This document shows positions 1 through 7,016 of a DNA stretch of 64,000 nucleotides, in pieces. Source of the DNA: an uncultured Pelagibacteraceae bacterium (GTDB lineage Bacteria; Pseudomonadota; Alphaproteobacteria; Pelagibacterales; AG-422-B15); contig CABYZG010000004.1 in NCBI GenBank assembly GCA_902523455.1, positions 62,001-126,000 on the forward strand. Reading direction: 5' to 3'. Every line of letters begins with the position of its first letter. Position 1 is the first letter of the stretch. The position numbers and the translations under genes are program-made. A model generated the notes under the pieces. It was not told where the DNA came from. It saw only the letters and a program-made list of their open reading frames with translations, and searched no databases.

Positions 1-739
1 AAGCATTTGCATGAATGATATTCAAATTATCAATCATCATTGCAACATGCCCTTTCCAAAATACTAGATCCCCTGCTTTGAGATCTTTTTCATACTTAAC
101 TTCATTCGTAACAAATATCTCTTGCATATCTGTATCCCTTGGAAAAGGCCTATTATTAATCTGATGGAGATTTTGGATTAACCCTGAACAATCTATGCCC
201 ATTGAGTCTCTTCCACCCCATAGATAAGGGGTATCTAAGTATTGTTTTGATAAATCTATATGATTGAATTTGCTACTTTTAACCTTTACAAGATCTAGAC
301 TTGGACACCAACCCAAATTTTTAATAAGCGAATATTTTCCCTTAATTTTAATTACCTCAACTAATGAGTTAAAACTCAAGTAACCTTTTGTGGCACTTTT
401 TATATCTGGTTTAGTGTAAATAACTGTTCTTAAGGAGATTACTTTTGAATTAGGTTTATAAGTTTTTCTCGTTAGATTAATAGAAGGAGTATATCCAACA
501 TAATTATCTCTTCGAGACTGAATCCAAGACCACCCATTTTTAGTTTCAAAGACATCGCATTCTTCACCATACAATAGTTGAGTACTTAATTTTGAATCTT
601 TATTTGAATAAAGTGGAGAAAATGTGCTCTTAACTGTAGCCAGCTTCGCGTTCACATATTTTTTTCTTTTTACAATAGCTTTATATGCAGCTGAAGCTAA
701 ATCTCTTCTAATTGGGGTAATTCTTGAATCAAATATCAC
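1..739 (-). CDS. NlpC/P60 (C40) peptidase with SH3-like N-terminus, partial
   Basis: Cell-wall peptidase of the papain-like C40 family, cut by the left edge; about 246 codons are visible. Such enzymes cleave bonds in peptidoglycan stem peptides. The N-terminus (ITPIRRDLASA, then an SH3-like stretch containing NGWSWIQ and DNYVGY) resembles the usual alphaproteobacterial C40 architecture. The catalytic domain shows Cys184 in GIDCSGL, His in GHVAMM and a third polar residue in NIIHANA. I chose GTG at 739 because the same frame is closed just upstream by the TAA (749-751) of the preceding gene and no ATG lies between. No Shine-Dalgarno sequence is seen, so translation may be coupled to the upstream gene. 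Family assignment is firm; substrate bond is not known. Confidence 0.85.
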   Translation of the reverse strand, partial: MIFDSRITPIRRDLASAAYKAIVKRKKYVNAKLATVKSTFSPLYSNKDSKLSTQLLYGEECDVFETKNGWSWIQSRRDNYVGYTPSINLTRKTYKPNSKVISLRTVIYTKPDIKSATKGYLSFNSLVEVIKIKGKYSLIKNLGWCPSLDLVKVKSSKFNHIDLSKQYLDTPYLWGGRDSMGIDCSGLIQNLHQINNRPFPRDTDMQEIFVTNEVKYEKDLKAGDLVFWKGHVAMMIDNLNIIHANA

Positions 740-748
740 TTCGAAAAA

Positions 749-1069
749 TTAAAGGGCAAGACCGAGATAGAGAAAAACAATTATTAAAATACCAATACCA
801 CCAAAGATCATGGTCGCCCTAATCGTGACATCTAACTCCCTAGCTGCAAATAGGTGATAGATTAATGAGCCGATTAAAGGAATGAACATGACAATAAACG
901 TCCAAATTAATTTTCCAGTCGTGCCTCTGTATTTTGAAAGAAATAAATCAAATAATGCAGTAGAAGTCCATGTTGCATATAAAAATATGGGGAGATAGTA
1001 GCCATAAAAGTTAAAAAATAATGATAAAAACGGTACATCATTTAATGGAAAAAAAGTAACACCTGGCAT
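749..1069 (-). CDS. small membrane protein, phospholipase-D N-terminal-like (PLDc_N)
   Basis: A 106-residue protein with three hydrophobic segments (about residues 20-45, 52-72 and 85-106). The second contains WTFIVMFIPLIGSLIYHLF, which matches the pattern of the PLDc_N family, a short transmembrane module found alone or ahead of phospholipase-D/cardiolipin-synthase domains. No catalytic HKD domain follows, so this is a stand-alone module with no assignable reaction. It sits between the cupredoxin lipoprotein (37 nt upstream) and the NlpC/P60 peptidase (9 nt downstream), all in one direction, which suggests a shared envelope transcript. Membrane location is well supported; role unknown. Confidence 0.75.
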   Translation of the reverse strand: MPGVTFFPLNDVPFLSLFFNFYGYYLPIFLYATWTSTALFDLFLSKYRGTTGKLIWTFIVMFIPLIGSLIYHLFAARELDVTIRATMIFGGIGILIIVFLYLGLAL

Positions 1070-1106
1070 TTAAAATCTCCTATAAATAGGTTAAACAATT
1101 AAACTA

Positions 1107-2765
1107 TTAGTTCAAATAGTTTCTTGCTTCTTCAGGTAGTTCAATATCATTCAGTACATCCTCGAATTGTTGAAAAACCTCGACAGCTGGCTTTACAGAC
1201 TTTCTGATCATATAGGTAGGTAAATTTTTTTTATCATATTCTAGATTTAACAACTTTTCCATAATTGGCATATTTGGTTGATTTTCAGGTTTAGGAAAAG
1301 ATCTCCAGTCACCTTGTTGATATCCACCGTCACTCGCATGAATAATTCTTGCAAGCGATGACCACATACCTGAGAGATCTGAACTAAGTGGAATGTACCC
1401 TGCATCACAATTATTTAAAGACTGCAAACCTGGTGGTATAGAAGTATTAAAATAGTTTCCTTTAAAACAGTTACCAAGATTGGATACGCCGCTAATTGCC
1501 ATGTCTGCCCTATTAGATGATAGAATTAGATTATCTTCAACTCTGTTTCCATGGGCAGGCCAATAATTCACATCAGCTGCCGCAGTAAGAATGACACCAT
1601 ATAAATCATGGTTAGCAATCACATTATTTTTGATTATGTTATTATTGCCACCAGCAATAATAACGCCGTTGCCAAAAGATAAATAAGTTGATTTTGTAGC
1701 AGGAGCATCATTGTTGTTATTATTTTCTATTAAATTTCCAATAATGAATGTCTCTCTTTCAGGAGGTAGTAATTCAGAATCTAATGTGTTAGGAGCTAGC
1801 CCCCCTTTATTATTTCTAAATACTGAACTAATAATGTAGAGAGAACCTCCAGAATTAGTTCCAGAATAACCAAGACCATTATTTTCTGAAATAACATTAT
1901 TTACAATTGCATCACACGGATAGCATTGCCCAATATAAAAACCTGCATCAGGAGATCCTGATGCATATGAATGTTCTAATACACCATCAACTGCATCAAA
2001 TGCATAAACACCATAGTCACCATTATTATAAGCTGTTAAATATGACCCTCTGTAACCCTTTACTGTTGCCCAATAAAAACCATTAAGCAATGCATTACGT
2101 GCGGTTATATTTTCAATTACTACACCATCTACTCCTGCAACAAGAACGCCATTACCTCTTTCAAATTCACCATCGATAATTGTATTATTTCTATCCCAGC
2201 CACGAATTGTTATTGAAGGAACATTGACAACAACTTCTTCATAGTAAATTCCGGGTTTAATAAGAACCAAGTCCCCAGGATTTGATGCATTAACAGCATC
2301 TTGAATTGTCTCATAATCATCAGGCACATTTCTCACTGATCCGGAGAAAGATGGAACTACGTCCATTTTTGAAAAGTTTGTATAATCCTCATAATTTATA
2401 TCGCCAACGACGACAGACCCAACCATTCCCCACTCACCATCAGGTGATGCATGAAAAGAGCAAAGATATTTATATAATCCCTCAGCTTCATAAGTAATAT
2501 CTAAGTAATCACCTTTAGGAATCTCTTCGTATGAGCCCCAGGTTTCGTCAACGGCAATTACATTATGTGGATTATTGCCCCAGTTATTGAATCTAACCTT
2601 CCCTCCTTCATTTATTCTTACTACTGGTGGAGAGTATGAGTTATCAATGACCCGCACTCCAGTAAATGCAGCTGATTGATTTGGATCATTATCGCAAGAA
2701 GTAAAAAAAATCAGAGATGATAAGAAGAAGATTATGACAATAAAACTTTTTTTTGCAGCAATCAT
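1107..2765 (-). CDS. lipoprotein with cupredoxin domain and right-handed parallel beta-helix
   Basis: 552 residues. An N-terminal signal (residues 1-23) ends in FTSC with Cys24 as likely lipidation site. Residues ~35-122 form a plastocyanin-like cupredoxin domain with the four type-1 copper ligands visible in order: His67 (NNPHNV), Cys102 (YLCSF), His105 (FHASP) and Met114 (WGMVG). Residues ~138-480 form a NosD/pectin-lyase-like parallel beta-helix, seen in repeated short strands with asparagine turns (VIENITARN, ATVKGYRGSYL, NGVIIAGGNNNIIKNNVI). The tail is not assigned. The helix start (DYETIQDAVNASNPGDLVLI) is typical of surface carbohydrate-binding or lyase folds. It starts 2 nt after the preceding small membrane gene. 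Electron transfer to a surface enzyme is possible but only inferred. Confidence 0.85.
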   Translation of the reverse strand: MIAAKKSFIVIIFFLSSLIFFTSCDNDPNQSAAFTGVRVIDNSYSPPVVRINEGGKVRFNNWGNNPHNVIAVDETWGSYEEIPKGDYLDITYEAEGLYKYLCSFHASPDGEWGMVGSVVVGDINYEDYTNFSKMDVVPSFSGSVRNVPDDYETIQDAVNASNPGDLVLIKPGIYYEEVVVNVPSITIRGWDRNNTIIDGEFERGNGVLVAGVDGVVIENITARNALLNGFYWATVKGYRGSYLTAYNNGDYGVYAFDAVDGVLEHSYASGSPDAGFYIGQCYPCDAIVNNVISENNGLGYSGTNSGGSLYIISSVFRNNKGGLAPNTLDSELLPPERETFIIGNLIENNNNNDAPATKSTYLSFGNGVIIAGGNNNIIKNNVIANHDLYGVILTAAADVNYWPAHGNRVEDNLILSSNRADMAISGVSNLGNCFKGNYFNTSIPPGLQSLNNCDAGYIPLSSDLSGMWSSLARIIHASDGGYQQGDWRSFPKPENQPNMPIMEKLLNLEYDKKNLPTYMIRKSVKPAVEVFQQFEDVLNDIELPEEARNYLN

Positions 2766-2767
2766 TT

Positions 2768-2986
2768 TTAAAAACCAACTAACAATCTTCTTGCAAGTCC
2801 AATGATAGGTGCAAGAAAACCTAAATTACCTCTAGTTAGCATAAAGACAACAGCAATTATGATTGCAGCAAAAATAATAATCTTTATAACACGGGATAAT
2901 TTGCCAGGCTCAGTGTTAACTAAGGCCCTGATTATAAAGTATAGAGTAGCTGCCCCGAGAACAAAAAAAACTAAAATTTTAATCAT
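2768..2986 (-). CDS. small two-TM protein resembling the membrane part of membrane-anchored DnaJ proteins
   Basis: 72 residues with a hydrophobic N-terminal segment (residues 3-20), a short polar loop (NTEPGKLSR) and a second helix (residues 33-52), then GNLGFLAPIIGLARRLL. The pattern of helix, (N/D)(T/P)xPxKL.R, helix, RGxLGxxxP matches what I recall as the N-terminal membrane part of alphaproteobacterial J-domain proteins, but no J domain follows: the frame stops and the next gene begins 2 nt later. It may be a reduced homologue or a separate small membrane protein. The gene lies 51 nt after the SSGG-TPR gene and immediately before the cupredoxin lipoprotein. Confidence 0.6.
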   Translation of the reverse strand: MIKILVFFVLGAATLYFIIRALVNTEPGKLSRVIKIIIFAAIIIAVVFMLTRGNLGFLAPIIGLARRLLVGF

Positions 2987-3037
2987 GACAAATTTTCCAA
3001 TAAAAGATTAATTTGACTGGGAAAATAAATCAACTGG

Positions 3038-3637
3038 TTAAAGATTATTCTCTAGCTCATATTTCTTTATTGCTTCAGCTAACTCGATTTTTTCTGAACA
3101 ATTGAAGATACAGATATCTGTTAATATTGCTAGGTTTTCAAGGGCCATTTCGTATCGATCTGTTTGTAAATAAAGCTCGCCTTGATAGGCCAATATATCG
3201 TCATGTCGAGGTTCGATTTCTAAACCAGTATTATAATATAGTTCTGCGTCATCAAATTTGCCCAGTTTGCGACTTGCAAAGCCAATTAGATTCCAACCAT
3301 TTGCATTTTGAGGATTTTCATAGACATAAATTTCTAAGTCTTTGAGCGCACCTTGATAATTCTCATTCTTTTCGATTTCAAACAGAATTCGTTTTAACTC
3401 CTTATCGTAGCCAATGCTTCCGGAATATTCTCCTCCACCACCACTGGAACTACCTCCTGAGCTGCCTCCAGAACTACCTCCTGAGCTGCCTCCTGAACTA
3501 CCGCCAGAACTACCTCCTGAGCTGCCGCCAGAACTACCTCCTGAGCTGCCGCCTGAGCTGCCTCCACCGTCATTTTTGGCTGAAGCAGAAAAAGCCAAAC
3601 TGATACTGATAAGAATGATAAAGATTATATTTTTCAT
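3038..3637 (-). CDS. secreted TPR-repeat protein with an SSGG low-complexity tract
   Basis: 199 residues from the ATG at 3637, which is preceded by AGGAAA and begins a clean signal peptide (MKNIIFIILISISLAFSASA). A longer in-frame reading to 3733 would overlap the divergent gene at 3681 and hide the signal peptide, so I reject it. After the signal come about ten SSGG units, then two to three tetratricopeptide repeats in the C-terminal ~125 residues (ENPQNANGWNLIGFASRKLG, KFDDAELYYNTGLEIEPRHD). TPRs mediate protein binding; the glycine/serine tract is probably a flexible linker in the periplasm. It is the first gene of the minus-strand envelope cluster. Confidence 0.75.
   Translation of the reverse strand: MKNIIFIILISISLAFSASAKNDGGGSSGGSSGGSSGGSSGGSSGGSSGGSSGGSSGGSSGGSSSGGGGEYSGSIGYDKELKRILFEIEKNENYQGALKDLEIYVYENPQNANGWNLIGFASRKLGKFDDAELYYNTGLEIEPRHDDILAYQGELYLQTDRYEMALENLAILTDICIFNCSEKIELAEAIKKYELENNL
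3447..3566. repeat. 12-bp tandem repeat, 10 copies, encoding SSGG
   Basis: Ten imperfect copies of a 12-base unit (gaactacctcct / gagctgcctcca on the plus strand) lie inside the TPR protein gene. Alternation of AGT/AGC serine codons and GGA/GGT/GGC glycine codons shows the copies have diverged at silent positions. The unit length is a multiple of three, so copy-number changes would keep the frame. Confidence 0.9.
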
Positions 3638-3680
3638 ATTTTCCTGAAATAATTCTAATGTTATACATTTCAATAGAAAA

Positions 3681-4505
3681 ATGACTGAATTCGACATATA
3701 CGCATATGGGGTACCAATTGTTCTATTACTCATTACAGCAGAGGTAATTTACTCAACTGTAAATGGGTTAGGTTTGTATAAATTTAGAGATACCCTAGCG
3801 GGCCTAGGATTGTTAATTGGAAATTTTATGATCGGGATTCTAACAAAAAGCTCAATTTTTTTTCTATACATTTATCTTTACCAATTCAAATTTATTACAG
3901 TGAATGAACTGCTTCCAACATGGGCTGTTTGGATCGTAACTTTTGTAATGATTGACTTTGTATACTACTGGTATCATCGCTTTTCGCATAGAGTTCGTTT
4001 CATGTGGGCAGTTCACATGAACCATCATTCTAGTGAGGAAATGAACTTTACTGTTTCATTAAGGCAAGCTTGGTTTGGGCCGATAACAAAAGTACCATTT
4101 TTCATTGTAATGCCGTTAATAGGATTTGATCCAATTATTACTGCTGTGGCAGGAGTTGCGTCCACATTTTGGGGCGTAATTGGGCACACACAATGGATAA
4201 AACGACTGGGTGTTTTAGAATACATTTTAGTTACTCCTTCATCACACAGAGTTCACCATGGCAGTAATGAATGCTACATTGATAAGAATTACGGTAACTT
4301 ACTAATCGTATGGGACAGACTTTTTGGAACTTTTGCAGAAGAAATTGAGCCTGTAAGATTTGGTATCAGAGAAAATGTGAAAACATTTAATCCTATCAAA
4401 ATAACTTTTATGTTTTGGCAGCAAATGGTTTCGGATTTTAAAAATTCAAAAAACCAAAAGGAAAGATTCCTCTCATTCTTTGGTAAGCCTGAGTGGAAGC
4501 CATGA
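3681..4505 (+). CDS. sterol desaturase / fatty acid hydroxylase family membrane protein
   Basis: 274 residues, integral membrane di-iron oxygenase family. The histidine clusters are all present: H99-x3-H103 (YHRFSH), H112-x2-HH116 (HMNHH), His169 and H189-x2-HH193 (HRVHH). Hydrophobic segments lie at about residues 10-27, 40-68, 80-98 and 135-165. Family members hydroxylate or desaturate lipids, sterols or carotenoids at the membrane; the substrate cannot be read from the sequence. The gene starts 43 bp from the divergent TPR gene, and ends next to the convergent 75-residue gene without a gap. ATG start; no clear ribosome-binding site. Confidence 0.88.
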   Translation: MTEFDIYAYGVPIVLLLITAEVIYSTVNGLGLYKFRDTLAGLGLLIGNFMIGILTKSSIFFLYIYLYQFKFITVNELLPTWAVWIVTFVMIDFVYYWYHRFSHRVRFMWAVHMNHHSSEEMNFTVSLRQAWFGPITKVPFFIVMPLIGFDPIITAVAGVASTFWGVIGHTQWIKRLGVLEYILVTPSSHRVHHGSNECYIDKNYGNLLIVWDRLFGTFAEEIEPVRFGIRENVKTFNPIKITFMFWQQMVSDFKNSKNQKERFLSFFGKPEWKP

Positions 4506-4733
4506 TTATCTTGGATTATTATGAATAAATTCAATAAATTTCTCAAGTTCGGGTATTTTATCGTCTTCAATGTCTTTATATGACATTCCAAAATGATTTT
4601 TTATTTCAAGTGCAATATGAGCATAAGGATTTCGACCTTTTGGGTGTGAAGGATGGTCGGGTAACCTACCTATAAGTTCATCACCAGTTTTCTGTATTAA
4701 TTTCCAAATTTTTTTTTTATTATCTTCATTCAT
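4506..4733 (-). CDS. conserved-looking 75-residue protein of unknown function
   Basis: A small soluble protein. Its most striking stretch is GRLPDHPSHPKGRNPYAHIA, rich in Pro, His and Gly and looking like a conserved motif, followed by an acidic helix (KDIEDDKIPELEKFIEFI). I recall similar small proteins in alphaproteobacteria and phages but cannot assign a function or a named family. The stop abuts that of the convergent hydroxylase gene (4505/4506), which supports a real coding region. No signal peptide or membrane segment. Confidence 0.65.
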   Translation of the reverse strand: MNEDNKKKIWKLIQKTGDELIGRLPDHPSHPKGRNPYAHIALEIKNHFGMSYKDIEDDKIPELEKFIEFIHNNPR

Positions 4734-4811
4734 ATGTAGCTGAAATATAAAAATAAATAAAAACAGTTAGTTAATATTTATTATTCTAATATATGCCGCC
4801 AATCTGGCAAA

Positions 4812-4830
4812 TAATTATTATTAATAATTA
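4812..4830. promoter_or_regulatory. 19-bp palindrome upstream of the winged-helix gene, candidate operator
   Basis: TAATTATTA-T-TAATAATTA is a perfect 9-bp inverted repeat around one central base, 47 bp upstream of the ATG at 4878 and 97 bp upstream of the divergent start at 4733. MarR-type proteins commonly bind such palindromes in their own promoter. The AT-rich background raises the chance of coincidence. Confidence 0.35.
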
Positions 4831-4877
4831 TCCATACTATTTAATAATAGTTTCTGAAATTACTATTGAGGTGTTTT

Positions 4878-5255
4878 ATGAAAACCGAAAAAATTTTTGA
4901 GCAAGTTGTAAAACAAATTAAAGTTTTTGAAAGTGCTGGTGACAGAAAAGTCTTTAGCCGATTAAGTCATTTTCGCCGATCAGTTTACGGTATTAGAATA
5001 TGCTATGAGATAATGAGACTGTATTTTGACTCAAATGTTAATAAAATTGAGTGCACTAAAGAATATCTAACAAAAAACATGTCAGATCTTGCTTCGAGAG
5101 CTACTATAATTAATTTTATTAACGATGAAATAAGTAAAGGGTCACTTGTTACTCAAGTTAGTTCAAAAGATAAGAGGGTTAAGATAATCCAGCCAGCAAG
5201 TGAATTAATTGATGAATTCACAATGTGGCTAGATATGATAGATAAAGCAGCTTAA
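4878..5255 (+). CDS. putative winged-helix (MarR-like) DNA-binding regulator
   Basis: 125 residues from ATG 4878, chosen because GAGG lies at the right distance just upstream; an in-frame TTG at 4866 would place that sequence inside the gene. Residues ~45-105 fit a winged helix: recognition-helix region ASRATIINFINDEISKG followed by a wing SLVTQVSSKDKRVKIIQPAS, like the D-x-R wing of MarR proteins. The N-terminal part (RKVFSRLSHFRRSVYGIRIC) has no family I can name. Ligand and targets unknown. It is convergent with cspA with abutting stops, and a palindrome lies in its promoter region. Confidence 0.6.
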   Translation: MKTEKIFEQVVKQIKVFESAGDRKVFSRLSHFRRSVYGIRICYEIMRLYFDSNVNKIECTKEYLTKNMSDLASRATIINFINDEISKGSLVTQVSSKDKRVKIIQPASELIDEFTMWLDMIDKAA

Positions 5256-5269
5256 TTATTCTGCTGCTT
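5245..5269. terminator. hairpin spanning two convergent stop codons
   Basis: AAGCAGC and GCTGCTT form a 7-bp stem with an 11-base loop that contains both stop codons (5253-5258). Neither side has a run of T, so this is at best a weak bidirectional transcript end. It may simply reflect the Ala codons that end both proteins. Confidence 0.25.
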
Positions 5270-5462
5270 GTAGATTTACTGCTGAGACTTTTCCATCTTT
5301 TTCCTCAGCGTCATATGATAGTTTTTGGCCTTCATCCAATTTTTTCATACCCGCAGCCTGAACAGCTGTGATGTGAACAAATATATCTTTATCACCTTCT
5401 TCAGGAGCAATAAATCCATATCCTTTTTTTGGGTTAAACCATTTAACAGTACCAGTAGCCAT
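5256..5462 (-). CDS. cspA: cold shock protein
   Basis: 68 residues, full length for the CspA family of single-domain OB-fold proteins that bind single-stranded RNA and DNA and melt RNA structure. Both RNA-binding motifs are clear: KGYGFI (RNP1, residues ~13-18) and DIFVHI (RNP2, ~25-30), with the conserved start [11 protein letters not shown]. The Shine-Dalgarno sequence AAGGAA lies 8 nt before the ATG, and is part of a long inverted repeat in the leader, listed separately. Which of the Csp paralogues this is cannot be told from sequence. Confidence 0.95.
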   Translation of the reverse strand: MATGTVKWFNPKKGYGFIAPEEGDKDIFVHITAVQAAGMKKLDEGQKLSYDAEEKDGKVSAVNLQAAE

Positions 5463-5518
5463 AGTTGTTATTCCTTTTTTATTTAATTTAGACTTCGTAT
5501 TACTCCATAAAAAAGGAA
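5463..5518 (-). promoter_or_regulatory. cspA leader: 12-bp hairpin sequestering the ribosome-binding site
   Basis: On the minus-strand transcript TTCCTTTTTTAT (5518-5507) is perfectly complementary to ATAAAAAAGGAA (5482-5471), separated by a 24-base loop. The second arm contains the ribosome-binding AAGGAA of cspA. Folding would therefore hide the start site. A TATAAG sequence near 5545-5550 could be the promoter's -10 element, giving a leader of roughly 80 nt. Regulation is inferred; the complementarity is read directly. Confidence 0.6.
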
Positions 5519-5654
5519 CAAAAACGTAATCTTTAGACGGATCTTATAACTATATATAGACTAAAAGTAAATTGTTTTAATGATAATAATTGAATTAACT
5601 TTACGTTTAAATTTGTAAAATACTCGTATCTAAATAGAAGGTATAACTGATTTT

Positions 5655-7016
5655 ATGGATCTCACTAAAGATAATATTTCAACTTTAATAAGGCAAATTG
5701 CAATTCCTTCAAGTGTTGGTACTCTTTTTCAAACACTCTATAACATCGTTGATGTTAAGTTTGCTGGATTAATATCGCCTGATGCTATCACTGCTATTGC
5801 AAAATCATTTCCAATTTACTTCATAATTATTGGGTTTACCGCAGGTTTATCCATAGGAGTTACAGCACTAATTTCAAACGCTCTTGGAAAAAATGATGAA
5901 AAAAAAGCATCACTCCTTCTTGCGCAGGCTATTCTTACTAGTTTAATTGTATCTGTTCTAATTTCGTTAGTTGGAATTTATGGAACAGAACCTATTCTTA
6001 TATTTTTGAAAACAAATCCTGAAATTATATTTTATGCAAAAGATTATATGGATATAATTTTTATTGGTGCTTCATTGTTTTTTTTACAACTGACTATTAA
6101 TTCATTTCTAGCTTCAAAAGGGGATACAAAGTCTCTTAGAAATGTCCTAATTATTTCATTCTTTCTTAATCTAGTTTTGAATCCCACATTTATTTATGGA
6201 ATATATTTTATTCCTGCAATGGGAGTGAAGGGTATAGCAATAGCAACATTATGTTCACAACTGTTTGGACTAATTTATATTGTTATCAAGGTCAATAAGA
6301 CAAATTTAAAAAAATTTCTTTACCCACAATGCTTCGTACCCAAATATAATTTACAAAAGGAAATTTTAACTCAAGCAGTTCCCGCTACAATTTCAATGAT
6401 GTTCATTGGTTTGGGGGTTTTTGTCTTATTGTTTTATGTTTCAACCTACGGTGATTATTCAGCAGGCGGGTATGGTGCAGCGATCCGCTTTGAACAACTT
6501 TTTCTATTACCTGTTTTAGGCTTAAATGCTTCTACTCTCGCTTTAGTTGGTCAAAATTTTGGTGCTATGAATTTTAGCAGAATTCATGAGACTTATAATA
6601 GGTCAATTTTTTATGGAACTTTCTTTATGGCTATATGTGGACTATTTATTTTCTTTTTATCAGACTACATCATGATATTTTTTAGCGATAATAAAGAAAT
6701 TATTTATTATGGATCGACTTACTTAAAGATCGCTGCATTTGCCGGACCTTGCTATCCAATTTTCTTTATATCTTCAGCATTACTTCAAGGACTTAAAAAA
6801 CCAAATTATCAAATGATAATTAATTTAATGAGAATGGTTATATTACCAGTTTGCGGACTTTCTGTTGCAGTTCTCTATTTAAAAGTTGATTTTACTACAA
6901 TGTTTTTAGTCATATTGATAATCAACTACATATTTGCGGCTGCAGTCTACAAATTTTCGACTTACCAAATCAGCTTTATGCAAAAAAACTATAATCCAAA
7001 CTTTGATGCCGTTTGA
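5655..7016 (+). CDS. MATE-family multidrug exporter
   Basis: 453 residues, the normal length for MATE (NorM/DinF) transporters, which expel drugs or metabolites using Na+ or H+ gradients. About twelve hydrophobic segments are visible in two halves, and the start (IRQIAIPSSVGTLFQTLYNI) and mid regions (NSFLASKGDTKSLR, LALVGQNFGAMNFSR) are typical of the family. AGAAGG lies 13 nt before the ATG. The 3' end overlaps the 3' end of the convergent binding-protein gene by 28 nt. Substrate unknown. Confidence 0.9.
   Translation: MDLTKDNISTLIRQIAIPSSVGTLFQTLYNIVDVKFAGLISPDAITAIAKSFPIYFIIIGFTAGLSIGVTALISNALGKNDEKKASLLLAQAILTSLIVSVLISLVGIYGTEPILIFLKTNPEIIFYAKDYMDIIFIGASLFFLQLTINSFLASKGDTKSLRNVLIISFFLNLVLNPTFIYGIYFIPAMGVKGIAIATLCSQLFGLIYIVIKVNKTNLKKFLYPQCFVPKYNLQKEILTQAVPATISMMFIGLGVFVLLFYVSTYGDYSAGGYGAAIRFEQLFLLPVLGLNASTLALVGQNFGAMNFSRIHETYNRSIFYGTFFMAICGLFIFFLSDYIMIFFSDNKEIIYYGSTYLKIAAFAGPCYPIFFISSALLQGLKKPNYQMIINLMRMVILPVCGLSVAVLYLKVDFTTMFLVILIINYIFAAAVYKFSTYQISFMQKNYNPNFDAV

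Noticed and set aside
3414-3647. Plus-strand ORF rich in PELPPELPPE repeats
   Set aside because: It is the antisense of the SSGG tandem repeat; the minus-strand frame has a signal peptide, TPRs and a ribosome-binding site.
5245-5269. Strong bidirectional terminator between the winged-helix gene and cspA
   Set aside because: A stem exists but there is no T-run on either strand; listed only as a weak feature.
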